A DNA stretch of 31,320 bases from an uncultured Bacillota bacterium (GTDB taxonomy: Bacteria; Bacillota; Clostridia; Lachnospirales; Lachnospiraceae), in the NCBI GenBank assembly GCA_958352855.1, contig CATWQE010000028.1, positions 1 to 31,320 on the forward strand. Direction: 5' to 3'. The notes under the pieces are model-generated. The model saw only the letters and a list, made by a program, of their open reading frames with translations. It was not told the origin of the DNA and did not search any database. Each line of letters opens with the position of its first letter. Position 1 is the stretch's first letter. Both the position numbers and the translations under genes were made by a program. Positions 8,446-16,022 of the stretch are shown here, one piece after another.

Positions 8446-9318
8446 TCATCCTTTTACTGCACCGATGGTCATACCCTGTACAAAATATCTCTGAACAAAT
8501 GGATATACGCATACGATTGGCAGTGTTGTAAGAACCATGGTTGCGGATTTCAGCGTTGCCTGCACACTGCTGGCTTCTGCCGAAGTACCGATTTCTGTAT
8601 TGTTTGCGCCCTCTACCAACTGTCTTACCCACAGGGCGATAGGCCATTTATCCTTTGTTTCCAGGTACATCATAGGTCCGAACCATTCATTCCACATACC
8701 TACCAGATAGAACAGACACATGGTAGCAATGATTGGTTTGGACAGCGGAATAATAATTTTCAAAAAGATTCCGTAAGTACCCATACCGTCAATAGATGCT
8801 GCTTCTTCCAGCTCTTCCGGAAGTCCTGCAAAGAAGGATTTCATAACCAGCAGGTTAAAGGTGCTGATTGCCCCCGGAAGCACAATGGCAAGCATGCTGT
8901 CCTGGAATCCCAGCCACTGGGTAATCAGGATGTAGTTTGGAATCAGACCACCTGTAAAGTACATGGTAAATACTACAAAAGGTGTTAAAAATTTGTTCAG
9001 TCTCAGTCTTGGCTTTGACAGCGGATATGCCAGAAGCGCTGTACTGATAACCGAAATCACAGTACCGATTACAGAATACAAAATGGTATTTCCGTAATAA
9101 CGGAAGAAGGAATCATCCCTCAAAATATATTTATAGGTATCCAAGGTAAAATCAATGGGGAAAAAGGTAACTTTTCCCGCGCTTACTGCTGCTTCACTAC
9201 TAAAGGACTGGGCAACAAGGTAAACAAATGGATATAAGGTAATAAAAATGATTATAATCATAAAAATTGTGTTGAACACCTGGAAAATCCGGTATCCTTT
9301 TGATGGTTTTATATTCAT
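8446..9318 (-). CDS. Carbohydrate ABC transporter permease, YtcP/MalG-like
   Basis: This 290-residue inner-membrane protein has about six transmembrane segments. The first is FNTIFMIIIIFITLYPFVYLVAQSF near residue 15. The EAA loop that contacts the ATPase is visible as EELEEAASIDGMGTYGIFLKIIIPL. The C-terminus QRYFVQGMTIGAVKG is characteristic of the YtcP group. It starts 16 bases after the partner permease gene with a GGAGGGAG ribosome site and precedes the binding-protein gene by 64 bases. No ATP-binding subunit is encoded nearby, as is normal for this family, which uses a shared MsmX-type ATPase. Confidence 0.94.
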   Translation of the reverse strand: MNIKPSKGYRIFQVFNTIFMIIIIFITLYPFVYLVAQSFSSEAAVSAGKVTFFPIDFTLDTYKYILRDDSFFRYYGNTILYSVIGTVISVISTALLAYPLSKPRLRLNKFLTPFVVFTMYFTGGLIPNYILITQWLGFQDSMLAIVLPGAISTFNLLVMKSFFAGLPEELEEAASIDGMGTYGIFLKIIIPLSKPIIATMCLFYLVGMWNEWFGPMMYLETKDKWPIALWVRQLVEGANNTEIGTSAEASSVQATLKSATMVLTTLPIVCVYPFVQRYFVQGMTIGAVKG

Positions 9319-9333
9319 TCTGCTCTCTCCCTC

Positions 9334-10284
9334 CTACCACAGTGATGTTTCTGTAAATTTCTTTGACAAGAAGTTAGCTGTTGAAACAAGAATCAGGCCA
9401 ATCACACCTTCAAACAATCCTACAGCGGCTGCATAGCTGAAGCTTCCGTTTGTGATACCCATACGGTATACCAGGGTACCGATAATATCTGCCTTGCTCC
9501 TTGTCATTGGATTGTATAACAGTAAGATTTTCTGCATGTTTCCTGAGGTTACAATACCACCGATATCCATAATCAGCAGTGTCATAATGGTCGGTAAAAT
9601 ACCAGGGATGGTAACATAAAGGGCCTGTTTAAACTTGCCTGCGCCATCCATTTCTGCCGCTTCATACAGCTCTGTATTGATTCCTGTCATGGCGGTAAGG
9701 TAAAGAATAGTACCCCATCCTAATGCCTGCCATACACCTGACAGAATGTAAATAGCATCAAACCATCCCGGCTCTGCCATAAACGCAATCTTTTCTCCCC
9801 CAAGGGCTGCAATCAACTGGTTGATTGGTCCGTTGGAAGCCAGTAATTCTTTGACCATACCACATAATACAACCAAAGAAATAAAGTGCGGCAGATAGGA
9901 AATAGTCTGTACTGTTTTTTTCCAGTGTTTTCTTCTGATTTCATTGAGCAATAAAGCAAAAATCAGAGTCGCCGGAAAACGTACCAGTAAATATCCGATA
10001 CTCAGACGCAATGTGTTCCAAAATGCCTGCCAAAATTCCGGGTCACTTAAAAATTGTTCAAAATACCGGAAGCCTACCCAGTAGTCACCGAAGATATTCG
10101 GGCCTCCGCGGTAACGCCGAAAGGCAATCAGGTTGCCGAACACCGGGATGTATTTGAAGATTATGTAATACAGGATGGGTAACAGCATGAAGGAGTAGAG
10201 CTTCCATTCCTTTTTTACATGATGCAACAAAGAATCCTTTTTGTTCTTGACTTTCATTGGTTTTGCTTCTTTTGTTTTTGTCAT
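9334..10284 (-). CDS. Carbohydrate ABC transporter permease, LplB-like
   Basis: This 316-residue protein is the second membrane subunit of the oligosaccharide importer. After a basic cytoplasmic N-terminus (MTKTKEAKPMKVKNKKD) comes the first membrane segment (SFMLLPILYYIIFKYIPVFG) and then the family-typical FRRYRGGPNIFGDYWVGFRYFEQF. The ATPase-contact EAA loop reads ELYEAAEMDGAGKFKQALYVTIPGILP. It follows the GH67 gene by 42 bases in the same operon. The ribosome site before the chosen start is modest (GTGGTG), and the later ATG at codon 10 has none, so the first start is kept. Confidence 0.94.
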   Translation of the reverse strand: MTKTKEAKPMKVKNKKDSLLHHVKKEWKLYSFMLLPILYYIIFKYIPVFGNLIAFRRYRGGPNIFGDYWVGFRYFEQFLSDPEFWQAFWNTLRLSIGYLLVRFPATLIFALLLNEIRRKHWKKTVQTISYLPHFISLVVLCGMVKELLASNGPINQLIAALGGEKIAFMAEPGWFDAIYILSGVWQALGWGTILYLTAMTGINTELYEAAEMDGAGKFKQALYVTIPGILPTIMTLLIMDIGGIVTSGNMQKILLLYNPMTRSKADIIGTLVYRMGITNGSFSYAAAVGLFEGVIGLILVSTANFLSKKFTETSLW

Positions 10285-10326
10285 GTCTTCACCACTTTCT
10301 CTTTCATATTTTCCTTTTTTCCAGTT

Positions 10327-12309
10327 TTAGTAAATCTTCCGGTTCTGTTCATCCGGAATCATGCTCTTCCTGTAAAAATAGGAATTAATCTGGTCGCGCC
10401 ATTCTTTTGAATGTTCCTTTTGATGTTCCAGACGCTTCTGTACTCTTTGGAATACCTTACAAGGTACCTTTCCCTCCAGGGAATCCCACAGAGCTGCCAT
10501 CTCTTCCACATCCTCTGCTCCCTCAAAATGTGTATCGTAGATATGCTGAATCAGCGTCTTTCCGGTTTTTAATTCATAGGTATACGGTATGTAATGGAAG
10601 AATAATAATAATTCCTCCGGACAGGTTTCTATGTTGTCATACATAGAGGCATTTGGCTCCCAGTACTGCTGCGCATATCCGGTTCCTGTGTGTCCTCTCT
10701 CCACACCCATGCCCAGATGGTCTGCCCTGTGGTAAGTACCCCACCGGTCATATTCATAACCATCTACATTTGGTCCGTAATGATAGCTTGGATTTACCAT
10801 CCAGCCAATTCCCAAAGGAGAAGTATATTTTTCATAAGCCGGCCAGGACATCATAAGGATTTTTTCTACCTTTTCCAGTATTTCTTCATCCTGTCCGAAA
10901 GTACAGCGAATCCATTCCTGTGCAATCTCTTCTGCGCTAAGAGACGTATCAAAACTCAATCGTCCAAAGCCGTAGAAATTCGCTGCTGCCAGGTCATGTC
11001 CTGTCCAGTTTTCATCATTTCCTGTGTTGGCAACTGCTGCCATACCACAGTTGTGATTTCCCATGGTTCTTCCTGTCACAATATCTTCCACAGTATCCAG
11101 GTTTTCACTGCAATGTGTGTGGAAACCTAAAATTTCTTTAAACATGGGAATCAGATAACACACATGTCTCTGCTGTCCTGTATATTCCTGTGCAATCTGA
11201 ACCTCCAGCATTTCATTGGTATGCTCCATGCCTCCAAACAGCGGAGAAACAGGCTCCCGTACCTGGAAATCCATAGGTCCGTTCTTCACCTGTAAAATAA
11301 CGTTGTCCAAAAACTGTCCGTCTAAAGGTTTGAAATTATCATATCCGGATCTTGCTCTGTCTGTTTTCCGGTCTCTCCAGTCCTGTTGACAGTTATATAC
11401 AAAACAGCGCCAGATAATCAATCCGTTATAAGGTTTCACAGCCTCTGCCAGCATATTGGCTCCGTCTGCATGGGTTCTCCCATAAGTAAAAGGTCCCGGT
11501 CTTCCCTCAGAGTCCGCTTTTACCAGGAAGCCTCCCAGATTCGGAAGTCTGGTATAAAGTTCTTCCATTTTTTCCTTCCACCAGGTTTTCACCTCTTCGT
11601 TGCAGGGGTCTGCATTGTCCAGTCCTCCAAGTTCCATAGGCGCTGCAAAATTCAGACTCAGAAACAGACGTATTCCATAGGAGGCGAAGATATCGCTCAT
11701 TTCCTTTAATTCCTTCTGAAACACCTTATCAATGAGCCAGGTGGCGCGTTCTTTTACGTTCACATTGTTGATAACCACTCCATTAATGCCCACAGACGCT
11801 GCCAGCCTTGCATAAGCTCTGGTTCTGTCATTTACCAGCACTTCATTTTTCTGGAAGAAAAAAGACTCTCCTGAATATCCACGTTCAATGGAACCATCCA
11901 TATTATCCCAGTGATTCAACATTCGCAAAGGAGAATCCGGTGTTTTCTTCACAGGTAATACTATCTCCTTGCTGCTGCACTGAAGCATTCTGGCTAAATG
12001 AAACACACCATATAGGATTCCGGCTTCGCCGCCGGATAGTATAAGAAGCTGTCCGTCTTTCTGGCAAATTTCATAGCCTTCTTTTCCCACTTCCCGATTC
12101 TCCTCCAGAAGCAGTAAAACTCCGGCTTCTTCCTGACAACTGCTTTCTGTCATGGAGCAGTCCAGGATTTCCAATGCTGCTGTCTGCAATTCCTGTACTG
12201 CATTTTTTGCTATAGCCCCCTGGAAATTGCTGTAAATTGAATTTTTCTTCCAAAGCAGTCCTAATTGTGGATTTCGCCTGTAAGACAGCCATGCCTTTTC
12301 AAATTCCAT
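10327..12309 (-). CDS. aguA: GH67 alpha-glucuronidase, cytoplasmic
   Basis: This 660-residue enzyme removes (4-O-methyl-)glucuronic acid from the non-reducing terminal xylose of aldouronic acids. It carries the GH67 catalytic set: Glu268 in KADSEG, Asp347 in GPMDFQVREP and Glu375 in QEYTGQ. From memory these correspond to Glu285, Asp364 and Glu392 of Geobacillus AguA, each at a constant offset of 17. Other landmarks are LNHWDNMDGSIERGYSG (131-147) and the C-terminal PSYHYGPNVDGYEYDRWGTYHRAD. It has no signal peptide and is slightly short for the family. It is the first gene of the unit that continues with two permeases, binding protein, GH115 and dehydrogenase, and has its own upstream promoter region. 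Confidence 0.96.
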   Translation of the reverse strand: MEFEKAWLSYRRNPQLGLLWKKNSIYSNFQGAIAKNAVQELQTAALEILDCSMTESSCQEEAGVLLLLEENREVGKEGYEICQKDGQLLILSGGEAGILYGVFHLARMLQCSSKEIVLPVKKTPDSPLRMLNHWDNMDGSIERGYSGESFFFQKNEVLVNDRTRAYARLAASVGINGVVINNVNVKERATWLIDKVFQKELKEMSDIFASYGIRLFLSLNFAAPMELGGLDNADPCNEEVKTWWKEKMEELYTRLPNLGGFLVKADSEGRPGPFTYGRTHADGANMLAEAVKPYNGLIIWRCFVYNCQQDWRDRKTDRARSGYDNFKPLDGQFLDNVILQVKNGPMDFQVREPVSPLFGGMEHTNEMLEVQIAQEYTGQQRHVCYLIPMFKEILGFHTHCSENLDTVEDIVTGRTMGNHNCGMAAVANTGNDENWTGHDLAAANFYGFGRLSFDTSLSAEEIAQEWIRCTFGQDEEILEKVEKILMMSWPAYEKYTSPLGIGWMVNPSYHYGPNVDGYEYDRWGTYHRADHLGMGVERGHTGTGYAQQYWEPNASMYDNIETCPEELLLFFHYIPYTYELKTGKTLIQHIYDTHFEGAEDVEEMAALWDSLEGKVPCKVFQRVQKRLEHQKEHSKEWRDQINSYFYRKSMIPDEQNRKIY

Positions 12310-12326
12310 AAGTTCTTCCCTCTTTT

Positions 12327-12381
12327 CTTGTGCATATTTTTCTCTTTTCTCAGAAATCGCTTTATGTCCTTGTGCATATTT
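12327..12381 (-). repeat. 13-base direct repeat in the GH67 leader
   Basis: AAATATGCACAAG occurs on the minus strand at 12369-12381 and again at 12327-12339, exactly 42 bases apart (four helical turns), between the proposed start point and the GH67 ATG. It is absent from the leader of the esterase-GH2 unit. It could be a regulator site or an mRNA element. Confidence 0.55.
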
Positions 12382-12397
12382 CTTCTTTGTAGTATCT

Positions 12398-12460
12398 ATT
12401 ATAGGTGGATTTTTTCTGGCTTGCCTATCTATTATTGCCGGGAATTATGCAAATATTGCG
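12398..12460 (-). promoter_or_regulatory. GH67-operon promoter with two-box GCAA operator (proposed AraC site)
   Basis: On the minus strand a perfect TATAAT (12398-12403) has only a poor -35 (AGGCAA at 17-base spacing), as in activator-dependent promoters. Upstream, CGCAATATTTGCA (12448-12460) and a second GGCAA box place two GCAA cores (12456-12459, 12435-12438) 21 bp apart. The same arrangement, with the same 44-base gap to the -10, precedes the esterase-GH2 unit. AraC-family activators typically bind direct half-sites about 21 bp apart at this position, so the regulator at 18094-18993 is the obvious candidate. The 299-base gap 12310-12608 holds this promoter, the leader repeat and the GH2 terminator, and no gene. 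Confidence 0.65.
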
Positions 12461-12503
12461 TAATGTTTTTTGCGCCTGTGGATTTCTTTGTATACTCTGC
12501 ACC

Positions 12504-12569
12504 AAAAAGGGAGCGATTACATGAAAGTTGCTTCGGAAATATGAATAGCATTTTCATGTAATCGCTCCC
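12504..12569 (-). terminator. Strong terminator after the GH2 gene
   Basis: A perfect 18-bp inverted repeat, GGGAGCGATTACATGAAA (12509-12526) with its complement (12552-12569), closes a 25-base loop. On the minus strand it is followed by TTTTT. It separates the esterase-GH2 transcript from the GH67 unit. Confidence 0.88.
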
Positions 12570-12608
12570 TATATTTTATTTTGCTGTTGAAATAGTTCTT
12601 ATTGCATG

Positions 12609-15600
12609 TCAGGAAAACTGGAACCAGTGAAAGTCAAAGTTACTTCCCGGCAGGAAAATAAAGTTCACGTCTTTGATTCCGCATATGTTATCCAGCGTAA
12701 ATTCCTGTATTTCTTCTCCCCGGACAAATTCCAGCATATGGCGTTCTTCCACTTCCTGCTCCTTGCCTTCCTGGGTGAATTGCAGGATAATGGTATTTTT
12801 CTCAAGCGGTGTGCTGCCGCAGATACGAAGCTTTCTGCATCCTTCTTCTCCAAAATCCATTCCGGTGAATTTCAAAGTCACATTATTTCCAATTTCCCGA
12901 ATGCTGTCCCCATCCCTTTGGAAACTGTCTCCATAGAGGTAATCGCATTCTCCTGCCGGAATCTGCTGCCATGCCCGGTTATACTGTTTGAAGGAAAAGC
13001 CTTTTAAGTGAACCTTATCCCAGAGTACAAAGCACAGACTGCTGATTCCCCTGATTCTTTTGTTCAGCTTATACACAACTGTCTGGTATACATTCCACTT
13101 CTTAGGCATCTGATATACGAATTTTCCAAGAGACACACCGCCTTCATCCGGCATTCCCTCATAGATTTCCAATTCATATGGGTCATCTGTAAGAGCAAAA
13201 ACCGGAAGAATAATCTCATCTGAACCATAGGCGCCGAAATCAATATCCCGAAATCCCACCTGGGTTTCCCCGTCTCTTGCGGTTGCTACGCCATGTTCAT
13301 TTCCATTTCCTACTTCTCCCTTGCTGTAATCATACAGTCCTGCGCTGACAAACTCATAGGGATTGGTAAAGGCTGTTCCAAGACCGGTAATCATAAACTC
13401 CAACTGAGAAATAATCCTTATCTTCTCTGTTCCACATTTGGACATGCAGCGCAAACGGAACTGTCCGTCGCTTTTTGCTGTTACCTTTACCTTTTGTCCT
13501 TCAGGTTCAATTTCAGCAATCTTCAGTGGTATTCCAGCATCGTCTACAACGCTCCAGAAAACCTCCTGATCCCAGGCTGTATCAGGACAAAGCCTTGCCC
13601 TTACCTCTGTTTCCAGATTTCCTTCGTGCAAATGCAGACCATTGCTGCTGGTCATACAGATTTTCCGAACCGGAATCTCCTGCAAAAGCGAATTTTCTTT
13701 CTCTTCTCCTGCAAGGTAAGCGATTGGGCTGATTCCCTCCCGGACTTTGGCCGGTTCTACGGGAATCTCCAGACATACTGTCTCCAGTCCCGGAGAGCTT
13801 ACCGTAATTCTTAAATTTCCTGGTTCTGTCCCTGCTTTCAGCACTGCCAGCAGCTTTCCGCTAAACAGTCGTCTGCAGGAAGCTTTATATTCTTCTGTAT
13901 CCGTACTGTCTCCGTTATCCGTTCCCACCAGCGCGCCTGCTCCTTCTGTGCGAATCAGCACCCGGTTATTGGCATTTTCCACAGGATGGCCCTGTTCATC
14001 TTCCATGGAAATCTCCAGAAACAGTAAATCTTCCCCATTTGCCCGCAGACTTTGTTTTTGATGTTTCAGAAGAATACGTTTTGCCTCTCCAAAAGAATAA
14101 CGCACCTCCTCTGCCACAATTCTGCCATTCTCATCACAGGCAACTGCTCTGATTTCCCCTTCTTTATAAGGAAGCTGCCAGTGTCCGGTAAGCTCACTTC
14201 CATGTTCATGGTCAATGGTAAAGGTTCCCTGGCTCTTCCCATTGAAGAACACTTCCACTGCCGGCGCATTGGAGCAAACGCGCAAATCAATAAACTGCCC
14301 TTCATTAAAATCCCAATAAGGGAAAATATGTACCATGGGATTCTTTTTATAATCTGTCCAGGCTGCCTGATATATATAGTAGGAATCCTTGGGAAAGCCT
14401 GCTGTGTCAATCTGTCCGAAGTACGAATTTCTGGTATGATAAGGCGTTGGCTCTCCAATGTAATCAAAGCCTGTCCAGATAAACTGCCCGCAGGAATATG
14501 GATGATCCCGCTCTGCCAGAATACAGGCCTCTGTGGATTTTGCGCCCCAGCTTGTAGTGGAATTTCCAAGAGAAGAACACTGTTCATCCTCATCTGCCAG
14601 CACAGACTGCTGATAAGGAAAATGATAAATTCCGCGGCTCTGAACAATGGAACCTGTCTCACTGCCGTAAATCATCCAGTCCGGATGCTTTTTATGGTGT
14701 TCTTCATAATAATTTTCTCCGTAATTATAGCCAATGAGTTTTATGATGTCCGCACATTTCTGCGTATTTTCCCATGGCATGTAGTTAGAGCCCAGGGTAA
14801 CTGCAGCATTTTTCAAAGGGTCATGTCTCTGTACTTCTGTCATGAGTTTTTCTATCCATTCTTTCCCCTTTTCGCTGCTTACATGGGTATCATAAATCTC
14901 ATTTCCAATACTCCACATAATCAGGCTTGGATGATTTCTGTCCCTTCGCACCCAGCTTTCTACATCTTTTTGATACCACTGTGGGAAAAATCTTGCATAA
15001 TCATAGGGATTCTTCGGTGATTCCCAGCAGTCAAAGGACTCAGATACCACCAGGATTCCCATCTCATCTGTAAGCTCCATAAGATCCTGGGCAGGCATGT
15101 TATGGGAGGTTCGGATTGCATTCACTCCCATGGTTTTCAAAATTTCCAGCTTCCGTCTCATGGCCTGACTGTGATAAGCAGCCCCCAGACATCCCAAATC
15201 ATGATGCTCGCACACACCGTTTAATTTTAATTTTCTTCCATTTAGGGAAAATCCTGTTTCCGGTGAAAAACCAAGGGTTCGAAATCCCACTGTCTGAATC
15301 TCTCTTTGCAAAATTTCTGTTCCCTTCTTCAAGGTTACTGCCAGTTCATAGCAATACGGATGTTCCACGTCCCAGATTTTGGGATTCCTGATACTGCTTT
15401 GGAACTGTTCTCCTGTTTCATCCTGCTTCCTGATTCCTTCCAGAACCTTCCAGTCTTCACTTCCCTTTTCCCGCAAAGCATACTCCAAAGAGAGCCCTTC
15501 TCCTATGGTTTCTGCATGAATAGAAATGCTCCACTCCTCTTCTTGCTCCTTTTTTGCAGAAAAGTAGCATCCGTCTGCCACAAGATGCTCTGCCGGCGTC

Positions 15601-16022
15601 CTGCGAATCCAGACATCCCGGTAAATCCCGGCGCCTGAATACCATCTGCTGTTTGGCGCCTGAAAATCCACAGAAACCAGAATTTCATTTTCCCCGTCTG
15701 CAAGAGCTTCTGTAATCTCTGTTTCAAAGGCAGAATAGCCATACTTCCACTCCCGTACCATTTGACCGTTTACATAAATCTTACTGTCCATGTAAATACC
15801 GTCAAATCTTAAAAATACCAGCTCCTGCTCCTCTCTGCTCCAGACAAACCGTTTCCGATACCATCCTGTACTGTCTTCGTAAAGATTACCCGCCTGATAA
15901 ATCAGCCAGTCATGAGGCAGCCCCACCGGCTGGAAATCCCTCTGTTTTTCCATGATTTCTTCATAAGTAGTATGTAAGGGCTGTTTTGTAAATTCCCACC
16001 CGTCATTAAATAATTTTTTCAT
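12609..16022 (-). CDS. GH2 family glycosidase (beta-galactosidase-like) with C-terminal beta-sandwich modules
   Basis: The 1137-residue cytoplasmic enzyme has the GH2 order: jelly-roll sugar-binding domain (1-140, GLPHDWL and RWYSGAGIYRDVWI), immunoglobulin-like domain (about 145-250), then a TIM barrel. Glu375 in IMWSIGNEIYD is the acid/base and Glu455 in YGSETGS the nucleophile, from family knowledge. RTSHNMPAQDLMELTDEMG is also typical. After the barrel come DUF4982-like and Ig-like domains, then two tandem sandwiches with matching ends (LKGFSFKQYNRAW and FDFHWFQF) resembling CBM6-type modules. There is no signal peptide. Specificity is not certain: beta-galactosidase is the default, but a side-chain activity on xylan oligosaccharides is possible. 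Its start overlaps the esterase end by 17 bases, indicating coupling. Confidence 0.92.
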   Translation of the reverse strand: MKKLFNDGWEFTKQPLHTTYEEIMEKQRDFQPVGLPHDWLIYQAGNLYEDSTGWYRKRFVWSREEQELVFLRFDGIYMDSKIYVNGQMVREWKYGYSAFETEITEALADGENEILVSVDFQAPNSRWYSGAGIYRDVWIRRTPAEHLVADGCYFSAKKEQEEEWSISIHAETIGEGLSLEYALREKGSEDWKVLEGIRKQDETGEQFQSSIRNPKIWDVEHPYCYELAVTLKKGTEILQREIQTVGFRTLGFSPETGFSLNGRKLKLNGVCEHHDLGCLGAAYHSQAMRRKLEILKTMGVNAIRTSHNMPAQDLMELTDEMGILVVSESFDCWESPKNPYDYARFFPQWYQKDVESWVRRDRNHPSLIMWSIGNEIYDTHVSSEKGKEWIEKLMTEVQRHDPLKNAAVTLGSNYMPWENTQKCADIIKLIGYNYGENYYEEHHKKHPDWMIYGSETGSIVQSRGIYHFPYQQSVLADEDEQCSSLGNSTTSWGAKSTEACILAERDHPYSCGQFIWTGFDYIGEPTPYHTRNSYFGQIDTAGFPKDSYYIYQAAWTDYKKNPMVHIFPYWDFNEGQFIDLRVCSNAPAVEVFFNGKSQGTFTIDHEHGSELTGHWQLPYKEGEIRAVACDENGRIVAEEVRYSFGEAKRILLKHQKQSLRANGEDLLFLEISMEDEQGHPVENANNRVLIRTEGAGALVGTDNGDSTDTEEYKASCRRLFSGKLLAVLKAGTEPGNLRITVSSPGLETVCLEIPVEPAKVREGISPIAYLAGEEKENSLLQEIPVRKICMTSSNGLHLHEGNLETEVRARLCPDTAWDQEVFWSVVDDAGIPLKIAEIEPEGQKVKVTAKSDGQFRLRCMSKCGTEKIRIISQLEFMITGLGTAFTNPYEFVSAGLYDYSKGEVGNGNEHGVATARDGETQVGFRDIDFGAYGSDEIILPVFALTDDPYELEIYEGMPDEGGVSLGKFVYQMPKKWNVYQTVVYKLNKRIRGISSLCFVLWDKVHLKGFSFKQYNRAWQQIPAGECDYLYGDSFQRDGDSIREIGNNVTLKFTGMDFGEEGCRKLRICGSTPLEKNTIILQFTQEGKEQEVEERHMLEFVRGEEIQEFTLDNICGIKDVNFIFLPGSNFDFHWFQFS

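Noticed and set aside
14052..15020. 322-residue plus-strand open frame inside the GH2 gene
   Set aside because: It is antisense to a well-conserved GH2 barrel with intact catalytic residues, has no family features and no good ribosome site; a shadow frame.
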